Shown one piece after another: positions 36,771 to 45,938 of a stretch of 64,000 bases of DNA. Both the position numbers and the translations under genes were made by a program. Location of the stretch: NCBI GenBank assembly GCA_030750975.1, contig JASMHC010000003.1, forward strand, positions 83,693-147,692, written 5' to 3'. Within the stretch, counting starts at the first letter, position 1. Each line of letters starts with the position of its first letter. This DNA comes from Paracoccaceae bacterium (GTDB lineage Bacteria; Pseudomonadota; Alphaproteobacteria; Rhodobacterales; Rhodobacteraceae). The notes under the pieces are model-generated. The model was not told the DNA's origin. It did not search any database and saw only the letters and a list, made by a program, of their open reading frames with translations.

Positions 36771-36771
36771 G

Positions 36772-37875
36772 ATGAGCATCGAAGAACACCGATTCCCCTG
36801 TCCCCAATGCGGCGCGGATGCCCGTTTTGAACCCGGTGCCAACCATCTGGTCTGCGATTTCTGCGGCTTTACCCAGCCCCTGGATGACGAGGGGCCGTGG
36901 TCCAATCCGATCGTTGAGCTGGATTATCAAACCGCCCTTGCCGCCGATCTGCCCGAAAGCGATTGGGAAGAGACCCGCGTTCTGACCTGCCCGGAATGCG
37001 CGGCCCAGTTCGAGCTGGGGGATGCGACCCACGCCGCGGAATGCCCGTTCTGTGCTACGCCTGTGGTGACTGATACCGGCATCAACAGGCATATCAAGCC
37101 CAAGGGGGTGTTGCCGTTTGATCTGGATGAAAAACAGGCCCGTGCCGAGATGGCGCAATGGCTGGGGCGGCTGTGGTTTGCGCCAAACGGGCTGGGTGAA
37201 TTCGCCCGCAAGGGGCGGCGCATTCAGGGGATTTATGTCCCCTTCTGGACCTTCGATGCCCAAACCAAATCCAGCTATTCGGGCGAACGGGGGACGGATT
37301 ATTACGTCTCCAGAACCGTGACCCGCAATGGCAAGCGCCAGACAATCCAGCAGCGCAAGACCCGCTGGCGGCGGGTATCGGGGCGCGTGGCGCGGTTCTT
37401 TGACGACATTCTTGTGGTGGCCTCGAAATCCTTGCCGGCCAATTATATTGACGACCTCGCCCCTTGGGACCTGTCGCGGATCGAGCCTTATATGCCCGAA
37501 TACCTTGCCGGATACCGGGCCGAGGCCTATTCGGTCGATCTGGAAGACGGCTATTCCGAGGCCCGCGCCCATATGGATCGCGTGATCTTGCGGGATGTGA
37601 AGTTCGATATCGGCGGGGATCGCCAGCGGGTGCATAGCGTCAACACCAAAGTGTCGGATGTGACCTTCAAACATGTTCTGCTGCCGGTCTGGATGGCGGC
37701 CTACAAGTTTCGCGGTGAAACCTTCCGCGTCGTGATCAACGGGCGCACCGGACGGGTCAGCGGTGAACGGCCCTGGTCGGTCTGGAAAATCGCGGTTGCG
37801 GTGTTTTTCGGGTTGGTGGTCGCCGGTGGCGTCGGCTATTTCGTCGCCAGCAACCCCGAGCTTTTTAGCGGATAA
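36772..37875 (+). CDS. zinc-ribbon membrane protein (YdjG-like, TFIIB-type zinc fingers)
   Basis: A 367-residue protein with two N-terminal zinc ribbons: CPQCGADARF with CDFCG (residues ~10-33), then CPECAAQFE with CPFCA (~70-95). A long middle domain has a YVPFWTFDAQTKSSYSGERG strand-rich part, and a single C-terminal helix (VAVFFGLVVAGGVGYFVA, residues ~342-360) anchors it. The layout resembles YdjG of Bacillus, which acts with the SPFH protein YdjI. Here the YdjI-like gene is also in the operon. I picked ATG 36772 as the upstream gene ends just before it. Confidence 0.82.
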   Translation: MSIEEHRFPCPQCGADARFEPGANHLVCDFCGFTQPLDDEGPWSNPIVELDYQTALAADLPESDWEETRVLTCPECAAQFELGDATHAAECPFCATPVVTDTGINRHIKPKGVLPFDLDEKQARAEMAQWLGRLWFAPNGLGEFARKGRRIQGIYVPFWTFDAQTKSSYSGERGTDYYVSRTVTRNGKRQTIQQRKTRWRRVSGRVARFFDDILVVASKSLPANYIDDLAPWDLSRIEPYMPEYLAGYRAEAYSVDLEDGYSEARAHMDRVILRDVKFDIGGDRQRVHSVNTKVSDVTFKHVLLPVWMAAYKFRGETFRVVINGRTGRVSGERPWSVWKIAVAVFFGLVVAGGVGYFVASNPELFSG

Positions 37876-37891
37876 CCTTTAGGAGAGTACA

Positions 37892-38338
37892 ATGCGGGCA
37901 GTGCTGCAAAGGGTATCGCAAGCCCGGGTAGATATTGCCGGGGAAACAGTCGGCCAATGCGGTCCGGGGTTGATGATCCTGATCTGCGCGATGCAAGGCG
38001 ATACGGAAAAGACGGCTGGGAAACTGGCGGCGAAAGTGTCGAAAATCCGGATTTTCAAAGATGATCAGGGCAAGATGAACCGGTCGATTTCGGATATCGG
38101 TGGTTCTGCGCTTGTGGTCAGCCAGTTCACCTTGTCAGCCGATACGTCGCGCGGCAATCGCCCCGGTTTTTCGGGGGCCGCCGCACCGGAAGACGGCGAC
38201 CGGTTATACCGGCATTTCGCCGCCTGTCTGCGTGATTTGGGCATACCGGTCGAAACCGGAGAGTTCGGGGCGGATATGCAGGTCAGCCTGACCAATGACG
38301 GGCCGGTGACGATCTGGCTGGATCAGGACAACGGCTAA
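37892..38338 (+). CDS. dtd: D-aminoacyl-tRNA deacylase
   Basis: A 148-residue DTD. It begins [17 protein letters not shown] and carries the catalytic [12 protein letters not shown] motif (residues ~72-83) and the Gly-cisPro motif in [13 protein letters not shown] (residues ~88-100). It hydrolyses D-amino acids off tRNA in the cytoplasm. An AGGAGAG site precedes the start. It follows the zinc-ribbon gene by 16 bp and converges on phoB. Confidence 0.95.
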   Translation: MRAVLQRVSQARVDIAGETVGQCGPGLMILICAMQGDTEKTAGKLAAKVSKIRIFKDDQGKMNRSISDIGGSALVVSQFTLSADTSRGNRPGFSGAAAPEDGDRLYRHFAACLRDLGIPVETGEFGADMQVSLTNDGPVTIWLDQDNG

Positions 38339-38383
38339 AGCGTTTCAAAATCAACCTGTGCCCTGCGTTCATCACGAGACGCT

Positions 38384-39076
38384 TCAGCCCAGCGAATAGC
38401 CCGCACCGCGTACCGTGCGGATCGGATCTTTGCCGCCGGCGTCACAAAGCGTTTTGCGCAACCGGCCGACGTGAACATCGACGGTGCGCGTATCAACATA
38501 GATATCGCGGCCCCAGACACGATCAAGCAATTGCTCGCGGCTCCAGACGCGGCCGGGCCTTTCCATGAAGGTTGCGAGCAGACGAAACTCGGTCGGGCCG
38601 AGTTTCAGGTTTGATCCGCCGCGCGTGACCTTGTGGGTTTCGCTGTTCAGCGTGATGTCATCAAACACCAGCACCTCGCCCACCGAGGCAGGACGGGTGC
38701 GGCGCAGTTGGGATCGCACACGGGCCAAAAGCTCGATCACCGAATAGGGTTTGACGACATAGTCATCCGCGCCGGTTTCCAGCCCGCGCACCCGATCCAC
38801 ATCTTCGGATCGGGCGGAAAGCATGATTACCGGAATATTGCGGGTTTCAGGGCGCGTTTTCAGACGGCGGCAGACCTCGATCCCCGAGACGTTGGGCAAC
38901 ATCCAGTCGAGCAGGATGATATCCGGCTGAACCTCGTCCACCATCAGAAGGCCTTCTTCACCATCGACGGCCATGGCAACCTTGAAGCCATCCGCCTCGA
39001 GGTTATAGGCCAGCACATCGCGCTGGGCCGGTTCATCCTCGACGACCAGAACGATGGCTTGATGCGATGCGCCCAT
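38384..39076 (-). CDS. phoB: phosphate regulon response regulator PhoB
   Basis: A 230-residue OmpR-family regulator. The receiver domain has VVEDEPAQRDVLAYNLEADG, the phosphorylated Asp in LLDWMLPNVSG (near residue 54), and KPYS (Lys near residue 106). The C-terminal winged helix has LGPTEFRLLATFMERPGRVWSREQLLDRVWG and a WGRDIYVDTRTVDVHVGRLRK recognition segment. It is the last gene of the pst operon. The start is ATG 39076 preceded by GGAG; a TTG at 39088 is also in frame. It activates Pho box promoters such as that of pstS. Confidence 0.95.
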   Translation of the reverse strand: MGASHQAIVLVVEDEPAQRDVLAYNLEADGFKVAMAVDGEEGLLMVDEVQPDIILLDWMLPNVSGIEVCRRLKTRPETRNIPVIMLSARSEDVDRVRGLETGADDYVVKPYSVIELLARVRSQLRRTRPASVGEVLVFDDITLNSETHKVTRGGSNLKLGPTEFRLLATFMERPGRVWSREQLLDRVWGRDIYVDTRTVDVHVGRLRKTLCDAGGKDPIRTVRGAGYSLG

Positions 39077-39098
39077 GGAAATCTCCAAAAAGACCGGT

Positions 39099-39818
39099 TC
39101 AGCCCAGATCGCTTAAATCCGGATCGACCGAGGTTATATCCCCCTTGCTGCGCGGATCGTCCAGCCGTTCACCAGTAACCAGATAAATCACCTCTTCGGC
39201 GATGGCGGTGACGTGATCGCCCATGCGCTCGATGTTCTTGGCGATGAAATGCAGGTGCATGCAGGTCGAGATGTTGCGCGGGTCTTCCATCATGAAGGTC
39301 AGGAATTCACGAAACAACGAGTTGTACATCTGATCCACGTCTTTATCACGGGCGATGATATCGGCCGCCAGCTGTGCGTCGCGCTGTACCAGCGCGTCCA
39401 GCACGTCCTTGAGCATCAGCTGAACCTCGCGCGCCATGCGGTTCATCCCGCGCGACGCCTCCTCAAGCGCCACCAGCTCTGCCAGGACGGTGGTGCGCTT
39501 GGCAATGTTCTTGGCGTAATCGCCGATACGTTCGAGGTTGCCGGCGGCTTTCATGACGGTCAGTACGACACGCAGGTCCACCGCAGTGGGGGCACGCAGG
39601 GCGATGACCATCGCGGTGTCTTCAAGGATCTGCGCCTCAAGCTCGTCCACCAGCTTGTCATTGGCGCGGACAGTCTCGGCCAGTTCAACGTCGCGGGTGG
39701 TAAGGGATTTGATGCTGTCCAGAATGGCCAGCTCGACCAGCCCGCCCATTTTCGAAATCCGGGCCTGAATGCTTTCCAGATCTTCGTCGAAAGCGGAAAG
39801 AATATGTTTGCTGTTCAT
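39099..39818 (-). CDS. phoU: phosphate transport regulator PhoU
   Basis: A 239-residue, all-helical protein of two PhoU repeats. It begins MNSKHILSAFDEDLESIQARISKMGGLVE; the metal-binding signature ERIGDYAKNIAKRT is near residue 96 and ERMGDHVTAIAEEVIYL near residue 200. It links the Pst transporter to PhoR/PhoB signalling. I used ATG 39818, 46 codons inside a longer frame that overlaps pstB. Confidence 0.95.
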   Translation of the reverse strand: MNSKHILSAFDEDLESIQARISKMGGLVELAILDSIKSLTTRDVELAETVRANDKLVDELEAQILEDTAMVIALRAPTAVDLRVVLTVMKAAGNLERIGDYAKNIAKRTTVLAELVALEEASRGMNRMAREVQLMLKDVLDALVQRDAQLAADIIARDKDVDQMYNSLFREFLTFMMEDPRNISTCMHLHFIAKNIERMGDHVTAIAEEVIYLVTGERLDDPRSKGDITSVDPDLSDLG

Positions 39819-39831
39819 TTTGATATCGTCC

Positions 39832-40629
39832 TCAGCCGATCCGGCCAGTGATGTAGCTTTCGGTGCGGGGGTCTTCGGGGTTGGTGAAGATGTGGCCCGT
39901 GTCACCATATTCGACAAGGTCCCCCAAATGGAAGAACGCGGTCTTCTGACTGACACGCGCCGCCTGCTGCATCGAGTGGGTCACGATAACGACCGAGAAG
40001 CGGGTGCGCAGATCGGCGATCAGTTCCTCAACCTGGCTTGTGGCGATAGGATCAAGCGCCGAACAGGGTTCGTCCATCAGCAGCACCTCGGGTTCGGTCG
40101 CCACGGCGCGGGCAATGCACAGGCGCTGCTGCTGGCCGCCCGACAGGCCGGTTCCGGGCGCGTTCAAGCGATCCTTGGCTTCATCCCAAAGCGCCGCGCG
40201 GCGCAGCGACTTTTCAACGATCTCGTCCAAATCAGCGCGGGTTCTGGCCATGCCATGGATACGCGGACCATAGGCCACGTTGTCGTAGATCGACTTTGGG
40301 AAGGGGTTGGGTTTTTGGAACACCATGCCGACACGGGCGCGAAGCTGCACCGGATCGACCTTCTTGTCGTAGATATCTTCGCCATCCAGCAGGATATCGC
40401 CTTCGACCCGGCAAATGTCGATGGTGTCGTTCATACGGTTCAGGCAGCGCAGAAAGGTGGACTTGCCACAGCCCGAGGGACCGATAAAGGCGGTGACGGT
40501 TTTGTCTTCGATATCGATCGAGACATCCTTGATGGCGTGATTGTCGCCATAATACACCTGCACGTCTTTGGCGGTGAATTTCGCTTCATTTGTTGTCACG
40601 CGCGTCTCCACAAATCTCATATCGTTCAT
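39832..40629 (-). CDS. pstB: phosphate ABC transporter ATPase PstB
   Basis: A 265-residue ATPase. Walker A is [19 protein letters not shown] (residues ~51-69), the Q-loop is in [22 protein letters not shown], the signature is [14 protein letters not shown], and Walker B is [15 protein letters not shown]. The LRCLNRMND and PNPFPKS motifs are specific for PstB. It drives uptake of phosphate with PstA and PstC. Confidence 0.97.
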   Translation of the reverse strand: MNDMRFVETRVTTNEAKFTAKDVQVYYGDNHAIKDVSIDIEDKTVTAFIGPSGCGKSTFLRCLNRMNDTIDICRVEGDILLDGEDIYDKKVDPVQLRARVGMVFQKPNPFPKSIYDNVAYGPRIHGMARTRADLDEIVEKSLRRAALWDEAKDRLNAPGTGLSGGQQQRLCIARAVATEPEVLLMDEPCSALDPIATSQVEELIADLRTRFSVVIVTHSMQQAARVSQKTAFFHLGDLVEYGDTGHIFTNPEDPRTESYITGRIG

Positions 40630-40644
40630 TGTTCTGCCCCCTTG

Positions 40645-41967
40645 TTACCAGCGGCGTTCAAACTTGCGGCGCAGGATGACCGCAAGGATGTTCATGGTCA
40701 GAAGGAAGATCAGCAGGATGATGATGCCCCCCCATGCTTTTTCATAGAATCCGACATCGGCGCGGGCGGCCCAGGTGTAAATCTGCGCCGGCATGGCCGA
40801 GTTCGGATCGGTAAATCCGGCGATAAACCCGTCGGGATAGCCGCGGGCCACAAATCCGACCATACCGATCAGCAGCAGCGGGGCCGTTTCGCCCAGTGCC
40901 TGACCCAGTCCGATGATCAGACCTGTCAGGATGCCGGGTGTGGCCAGAGGCAGGACATGGTGGAACACGGTCTGAACCTTTGACGCCCCCACGCCCAAAG
41001 CCGCATCGCGGATCGACGGCGGAACCGCCTTCAGCGCGGCGCGGGCCGGGATGATGATGCGCGGCAATGTCATCAGCGTCAGCACCAGACCACCAACCAA
41101 CGGCGCGGATTGTGGCAGGTGCATGACCTGAATAAAGATCGAAAGGCCAAGGATACCGTAAACAATGGACGGCACCGCCGCGAGGTTCGAGATATTCACC
41201 TCGATAAAGTCGGTGATCCGGTTCTGCGGGGCAAATTCCTCAAGATAGATCGAAGCCGCCACGCCAATGGGCAACGACAGGCCCAGCACCACCAGCATCA
41301 TGAAGAACGAGCCTACGACCGACGCCCCGATACCCGCGCCGCCCGGATTGTCCACGCCGGAATCCGCGCCTGTGATGAAGGTCCAGTTGAACACCTGCCT
41401 GATGATCCCGGCCGAATACAGGGCATCGACCAGATCAAGATCGCTAAGCTGCATGAAACGGCTGTCCTGCAACGTGTCACGCGACACGCGGCCTTTGAAA
41501 TAGCCGTCCACGCGCGACGCGGCGGCCAGTTTGAACGCGACAGGCTGGCCGATCTGTTCGGTATTGGCGCGGTAAAATTCGCGGATCGTTCCGCCGGTTT
41601 TGCCCAAAATACGCTCGATCGCCTTGGCATCAACCTCGACATCCAGCCCCTGTTCGCGAAGTTTGGTCAGTAGGGCGGCGTTGAAATAGCCGGCATAGGC
41701 TTTGGTCTTGAACAACTGTTTCTCGGCGGCATCGAATTCGTCCTGTGTCAGGGTAAACTCGACCTCGACAATCGTCTTGGTAAAGGCCGGCAGGCCCGAG
41801 CGTATGATTGATACGGCAAGCACCGCCAGAAACAGCATGCCGATGACAATCGCCACAATGCCGTAAACACGGAACCGCTTTTCGGCGGCCTGACGGCGTT
41901 TGGTATGTGAGTCGATTGTCAGCAAGGACGCCTTTGGCGCGGTGCGGGATGCGTTGGTATCGGTCAT
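40645..41967 (-). CDS. pstA: phosphate ABC transporter permease PstA (long form)
   Basis: A 440-residue permease with the EAA-type loop in GVGASKVQTVFHHVLPLATPGILTG. It is longer than the ~290-residue E. coli protein. An N-terminal segment of ~200 residues after the first helix (residues ~36-58) lies probably in the periplasm, corresponding to the DUF3333-type extension found in alphaproteobacteria. Six helices follow. Its ATG overlaps the pstC stop by one base (TAATG). Confidence 0.94.
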   Translation of the reverse strand: MTDTNASRTAPKASLLTIDSHTKRRQAAEKRFRVYGIVAIVIGMLFLAVLAVSIIRSGLPAFTKTIVEVEFTLTQDEFDAAEKQLFKTKAYAGYFNAALLTKLREQGLDVEVDAKAIERILGKTGGTIREFYRANTEQIGQPVAFKLAAASRVDGYFKGRVSRDTLQDSRFMQLSDLDLVDALYSAGIIRQVFNWTFITGADSGVDNPGGAGIGASVVGSFFMMLVVLGLSLPIGVAASIYLEEFAPQNRITDFIEVNISNLAAVPSIVYGILGLSIFIQVMHLPQSAPLVGGLVLTLMTLPRIIIPARAALKAVPPSIRDAALGVGASKVQTVFHHVLPLATPGILTGLIIGLGQALGETAPLLLIGMVGFVARGYPDGFIAGFTDPNSAMPAQIYTWAARADVGFYEKAWGGIIILLIFLLTMNILAVILRRKFERRW

Positions 41968-43448
41968 TATTCGTACTGCTCGCGGTATTTGCGCACGATG
42001 TGGAGCGCGAGGATATTCAGCCCAAGGGTCAGGATGAACAAGGTCATGCCAAGGGCAAAGGCAACCAGCGCCTCGGGCGATGCAAAATCACTGTCCCCGG
42101 TCAGCTGGGACACGATTTTGGCGGTAACGGTGGTCATGGCTTCGAACGGGCTCAGGCTTAGCCGTGCGGCGGCCCCGGCCCCGAGCACCACGATCATGGT
42201 TTCGCCAATCGCGCGGGACGCGGCCAGCAGGATCGCTCCGACGATGCCGGGCAAGGCGGCGGGCAGGATCACCTGTTTCACGGTTTCCGACTGGGTCGCG
42301 CCCAGCCCGTATGACCCGTCGCGCAAGGCCTGAGGGACGGCGTTGATGATGTCGTCCGACAGCGAGCTGACAAACGGGATCAGCATGATGCCCATGACGA
42401 TACCGGCGGTGATGACCGCGCGGCCCCCGCCCTGCCAGTTGACGCCAAGCAGGCCGCCTTCGCCAAAGACGCTGACCAGCAGCGGGCCAACGGTCAGCAG
42501 AGCAAACAATCCGTAAACAATGGTCGGGATACCGGCCAGAACCTCAAGCAGCGGTTTGGCGAAGGACCGCACCGCGGGCGAGGCATATTCCGACAGGTAA
42601 ATGGCCGAAAACAGGCCGATAGGCACAGCGACGACCAGCGCAACGACCGAGATATAGATCGTACCCCAAAGCAGCGGCAGAACGCCAAGGGATGAGGCCC
42701 CTCCGCGGCCGGTGAAGCTGGGTGCCCATTCGGTGCCGAAGAAGAAATCAAGCGCCGGATACAGGCGGAAGAACTCTATGGTGTTGAAAACCAGCGACAG
42801 CACGATGCCCAGCGTGGTCAGGATGGCGATCAGGGATGCCGCGATCAACAGGGCGCGGATGCCTTGTTCAACCACGTTGCGGGCGCGAAAATCCTTGTGG
42901 GTTTGGCGGATACCGACGAAGGCACCGATCACTGCGATGGCGATCACCACGGCTGTCATCGCCCAGGCACCGCCGGCGCTTAGGGCGCGGAAACGTTGCG
43001 CGGCGGCCAGGGCCTGTGCGGTGATTTCGTTTGTGACCACCGCGCCTGCGTCCTGCAAAGTCTGCGTCAAAGCGCCAACATCGGCGTTGCCGTCTCGGGC
43101 CTCGCCTTCGGTGAGGGCGCCATTGGCCACGGCAAGGTCAAGACCGTCTGCGATGCGCCGAACCTCGGACAGGGCAAGACTGTCCGAGACGCCTTCGGCA
43201 ATCTGGGCCTGAGGGATCATGCCGGAAACGACGTTGGTGACATAAATCGGCTGCGCCACCAGCCAGACCGCCAGCACGGCAAGCGCGGGCACAAGCGATT
43301 TCAGCGCTGCGTTCGATCCGTAGTAAACCGGCAGCGAATGCAGCTGAACGATGTCACCGCCCGAAGACGCCAACGCGCGTGCGCGGCCAAGGGCATATCC
43401 CACAGCCGCGATTGCCAGAAGTATCAGAACAAGCCACAGAAACGGCAT
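41967..43448 (-). CDS. pstC: phosphate ABC transporter permease PstC (long form)
   Basis: A 493-residue permease. Six C-terminal helices carry TEWAPSFTGRGGASSLGVLPLLWGTI, GLFSAIYLSEYASPAVR and the EAA loop LGATQSETVKQVILPAALPGIVGAILL. An extra N-terminal ~200 residues contain two or three helices and a periplasmic helical section, as in the long alphaproteobacterial forms of PstC. It starts 80 bp after pstS, with a stem-loop between them. Confidence 0.94.
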   Translation of the reverse strand: MPFLWLVLILLAIAAVGYALGRARALASSGGDIVQLHSLPVYYGSNAALKSLVPALAVLAVWLVAQPIYVTNVVSGMIPQAQIAEGVSDSLALSEVRRIADGLDLAVANGALTEGEARDGNADVGALTQTLQDAGAVVTNEITAQALAAAQRFRALSAGGAWAMTAVVIAIAVIGAFVGIRQTHKDFRARNVVEQGIRALLIAASLIAILTTLGIVLSLVFNTIEFFRLYPALDFFFGTEWAPSFTGRGGASSLGVLPLLWGTIYISVVALVVAVPIGLFSAIYLSEYASPAVRSFAKPLLEVLAGIPTIVYGLFALLTVGPLLVSVFGEGGLLGVNWQGGGRAVITAGIVMGIMLIPFVSSLSDDIINAVPQALRDGSYGLGATQSETVKQVILPAALPGIVGAILLAASRAIGETMIVVLGAGAAARLSLSPFEAMTTVTAKIVSQLTGDSDFASPEALVAFALGMTLFILTLGLNILALHIVRKYREQYE

Positions 43449-43486
43449 ATGTCCCCCAAAAATTACGCAAATAACCTAAAAGGAAG

Positions 43487-43509
43487 GGGGCGGCGAAATT
43501 GGCCGCCCC
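43487..43509 (-). terminator. intercistronic stem-loop between pstS and pstC
   Basis: GGGGCGGC (43487-43494) pairs perfectly with GCCGCCCC (43502-43509) around a 7-nt loop. On the minus strand it is followed by CTTCCTTTTAGG, a weak T-tract. Such hairpins after pstS often allow the binding protein to be made in excess over the permeases by partial termination or mRNA protection. Confidence 0.6.
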
Positions 43510-43528
43510 GTTGTCCGGACGTGGCCGG

Positions 43529-44557
43529 TTAGTTCAAAGTTACCTCGGCCTCGACCAGCGCTTGCGTTTCGGCAAGCTTGGGGTCGGAAACCAGCCCGTA
43601 TTGCGCCAGCGGGCCATCGGGTCCGGCCAGTTCGTCAGCAACAAAGAACTGGGCAAACAGCTTGAGGCCCGGGATCACGCCGATATGTGCCTTCTTCAGG
43701 TAGAAATACAAAGGCCGCGATACCGGATACGCGCCCGAGGCGATGGTCTCGGTCGATGGCATGACGCCCGACATCGAGGCCAGTTTCAGCTTGTCGGTGT
43801 TGTTTTCGTAAAAGGCCAGTCCGAAAACACCGATTGCATTGGCATTGGCATCGATCGAAGCCAGCGTTTCGGTATAGTCGCCATCGATATCGACCGAGCG
43901 GCCATCCGTGCGCACCTCGAGGCACGCATTCTCGGCTTCGTCTTCTGACATACCGGCGTCAAGCATCGCCTCGAATGCGCCGGTAGCTTCACAGCCTGCG
44001 GCGATGACTTTTTCCTCGAAAACCTCGCGGGTGCCGTGCTTGGTGCCGGGGATGAAGGCGAGGATATCAACGGCTGGCAGATCCGCGTTGAAATCGGACC
44101 ATTGGGTATAGGGGTTGTCGGCCAATGCGCCGTCTACCATGACTTTCGGGGCAAGCGCGTTGAAAATGTCCGACGGGGTGAAAGCGGCAAAGGCCGGTCC
44201 GTTTGCTTGCGAAGCGAAAACGATGCCGTCATAGCCGATGCGCACTTCGATAATGTCGGTGACACCGTTTTCCGCACAGGCCGCGATCTCTTTGTCTTTG
44301 ATCCGGCGCGAAGCGTTCGCGATGTCGGTATAGTTCTCGCCCACACCCTGACAGAATTTCTTCAGGCCAGCGGAGGATCCGCCCGATTCAACAACCGGAG
44401 TAGGAAAATCGGTGTTTTCGCCAAAAGCCTCGGCCACAATCGAGGCATAGGGCAATACGGTCGACGATCCGGCGATGTGGATGTTGTCGCGCGCGGCGAC
44501 AGCGGTTGCCGACACGGCAAGGGCAACTGCGGATGCGGTCAGTTTGGTAAAGGACAT
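43529..44557 (-). CDS. pstS: phosphate-binding protein PstS
   Basis: A 342-residue periplasmic binding protein. A signal peptide (MSFTKLTASAVALAVSATAVAA) is followed by IHIAGSSTVLPYASIVAEAFG, the typical phosphate-binding N terminus, and by ESGGSSAGLKKFCQGVG, with phosphate contacts in SGGSSAG. It delivers phosphate to PstCA. A Pho box is present 72-104 bp upstream. Confidence 0.96.
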   Translation of the reverse strand: MSFTKLTASAVALAVSATAVAARDNIHIAGSSTVLPYASIVAEAFGENTDFPTPVVESGGSSAGLKKFCQGVGENYTDIANASRRIKDKEIAACAENGVTDIIEVRIGYDGIVFASQANGPAFAAFTPSDIFNALAPKVMVDGALADNPYTQWSDFNADLPAVDILAFIPGTKHGTREVFEEKVIAAGCEATGAFEAMLDAGMSEDEAENACLEVRTDGRSVDIDGDYTETLASIDANANAIGVFGLAFYENNTDKLKLASMSGVMPSTETIASGAYPVSRPLYFYLKKAHIGVIPGLKLFAQFFVADELAGPDGPLAQYGLVSDPKLAETQALVEAEVTLN

Positions 44558-44628
44558 GGATACTCCTGAATATAAGGTCGTGGCCTGCTTTCGGCCCCGA
44601 CCGGAGTGCTAAGAGATTCGCATGTCGC

Positions 44629-44661
44629 TTATGTAAAAGTTGTGTAACAGTTTTATGAAAC
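44629..44661 (-). promoter_or_regulatory. Pho box upstream of pstS
   Basis: Read on the minus strand, GTTTCATAAAACTGTTACACA (complement of 44641-44661, written here as 20 bases plus one) matches the PhoB consensus CTGTCATAAA(A/T)CTGT(A/C)A. A further CTTTTACATAA (44629-44639) forms a partial second repeat at 11-bp spacing. Phosphate-starvation control by PhoB, whose gene ends the operon, is the natural reading. Confidence 0.75.
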
Positions 44662-44680
44662 CTGTCCTTTGCTTTGCTGG

Positions 44681-45850
44681 TCAGAAAGGCAGGCCTACAT
44701 AATTCTCGGCAAACACCGTTTGCGCGGCCTCGTTTTCTTTCAAAAAGTTGATATCCGCCTGCTGCATCCGCAGATCAAACGCGCCCTGTTCGGGGAAATT
44801 ATGCAGCAGCATGGTGGTTGTCCACGAAAAGCGCTCGGCCTTCCAGATGCGGGCCAGGGCTTTTTCCGAATAGGTTTCCAGTCCTTCGTCTTCGCCGTCC
44901 TTAAACTTCGCAACCAGCGCGTAATAGAGATAGTGAATATCCGATGCGGCGGTGTTCAGACCCTTCGCGCCGGTTGGCGGCACGATATGGGCGGCGTCGC
45001 CACACAGGAACAGCCGGCCCCAGCGCATAGGCTCGGTCACGAAGGATCGCAGAGGCGCGATGGATTTTTCAATCGACGGACCTGTCACCAGTTTGTCCGC
45101 GAACTCATCAGGGATGCGGGCCTTCAGCTCGTCCCAAAAGGCAGCGTCAGTCCAGTCATCAGGCGCGTCGCTGAGCGAACATTGCACATAATACCGGCTG
45201 AGGTTCTCATTGCGCATGGAACACAAGGCAAACCCCCGGTCCGAGCGGGAATAGACCAGTTCGTCATGCACAGGCGGGGTTTCCGAAAGAACCCCCAGCC
45301 AACCGAACGGATAAAGCTTTTCATATTCACGCCGCACTGTGGCCGGAATGGTTTTGCGGCTGACACCATGAAACCCGTCACAACCCGCAACATAGGCGCA
45401 ATCAATGCGATGCTCGGTGTTATCCTTGACATAGGTCACGTAAGGCGCGTCGCTATCTGCCCCGTGGATCACCACGCCGTCCACCTCGTAGATGATCTTG
45501 CCGTCGGTGCGTTCGCGTTCGTCATAAAGATCGCGGGTCAGTTCGGTCTGGCCATAAACCACCACATGATCATTGGCCCGATCCTTGAAACTGACGCGGA
45601 AATGATCCTGACCGTTCGCGATCACCGTACCGTCATGTATGAACCCTTCGTCATCCATGCGTTTGCCGACACCGGCCAATCGCATCAGATCGACAAATCC
45701 CCGCTCTAAGACACCGGCGCGGATGCGGGTCAAAACATAGGCGCGGGTTTTACGTTCAAGTATGACCGTATCAATGCCCTGATTGTGCAAAAGCTGGCTT
45801 AGCAACAGCCCGGACGGCCCTGCCCCGACAATGCAGACTTGGGTTTTCAT
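44681..45850 (-). CDS. pobA: 4-hydroxybenzoate 3-monooxygenase
   Basis: A 389-residue FAD monooxygenase. The Rossmann motif is VGAGPSGLLLSQLLHNQG (residues ~7-24), ERKTRAYVLTRIRAGVLE is the p-hydroxybenzoate hydroxylase hallmark, GCDGFHGVSR is the DG motif (near residue 160), and GDAAHIVPPTGAKGLNTAASD is the second FAD motif near residue 287. It oxidises 4-hydroxybenzoate to protocatechuate with NADPH. It is divergent from the AraC gene at 45939. I use MKTQVC (45850) as start since that is the Rossmann N terminus. Confidence 0.97.
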   Translation of the reverse strand: MKTQVCIVGAGPSGLLLSQLLHNQGIDTVILERKTRAYVLTRIRAGVLERGFVDLMRLAGVGKRMDDEGFIHDGTVIANGQDHFRVSFKDRANDHVVVYGQTELTRDLYDERERTDGKIIYEVDGVVIHGADSDAPYVTYVKDNTEHRIDCAYVAGCDGFHGVSRKTIPATVRREYEKLYPFGWLGVLSETPPVHDELVYSRSDRGFALCSMRNENLSRYYVQCSLSDAPDDWTDAAFWDELKARIPDEFADKLVTGPSIEKSIAPLRSFVTEPMRWGRLFLCGDAAHIVPPTGAKGLNTAASDIHYLYYALVAKFKDGEDEGLETYSEKALARIWKAERFSWTTTMLLHNFPEQGAFDLRMQQADINFLKENEAAQTVFAENYVGLPF

Positions 45851-45869
45851 GCGTGCCTCCTGATATTTC

Positions 45870-45929
45870 AATGGCACAATAGCGCGGAAATTCGCATTCA
45901 GAATGGCAGATGCTGACCAATAATGGTAG
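45870..45929. promoter_or_regulatory. direct repeats in the pobA-pobR intergenic region
   Basis: Three copies of AATGG(C/T)A(C/G) occur at 45870-45877, 45902-45909 and 45922-45929. Near the middle is the palindrome CATTCAGAATG (45895-45905). This 88-bp region separates the divergent pobA and pobR genes. The repeats are candidates for AraC-type half-sites of PobR, which is inferred. Confidence 0.4.
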
Positions 45930-45938
45930 AATTCGAAC

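Noticed and set aside
39769..40983. 404-codon plus-strand open frame opposite pstB and pstA
   Set aside because: Shadow frame of conserved transporter genes.
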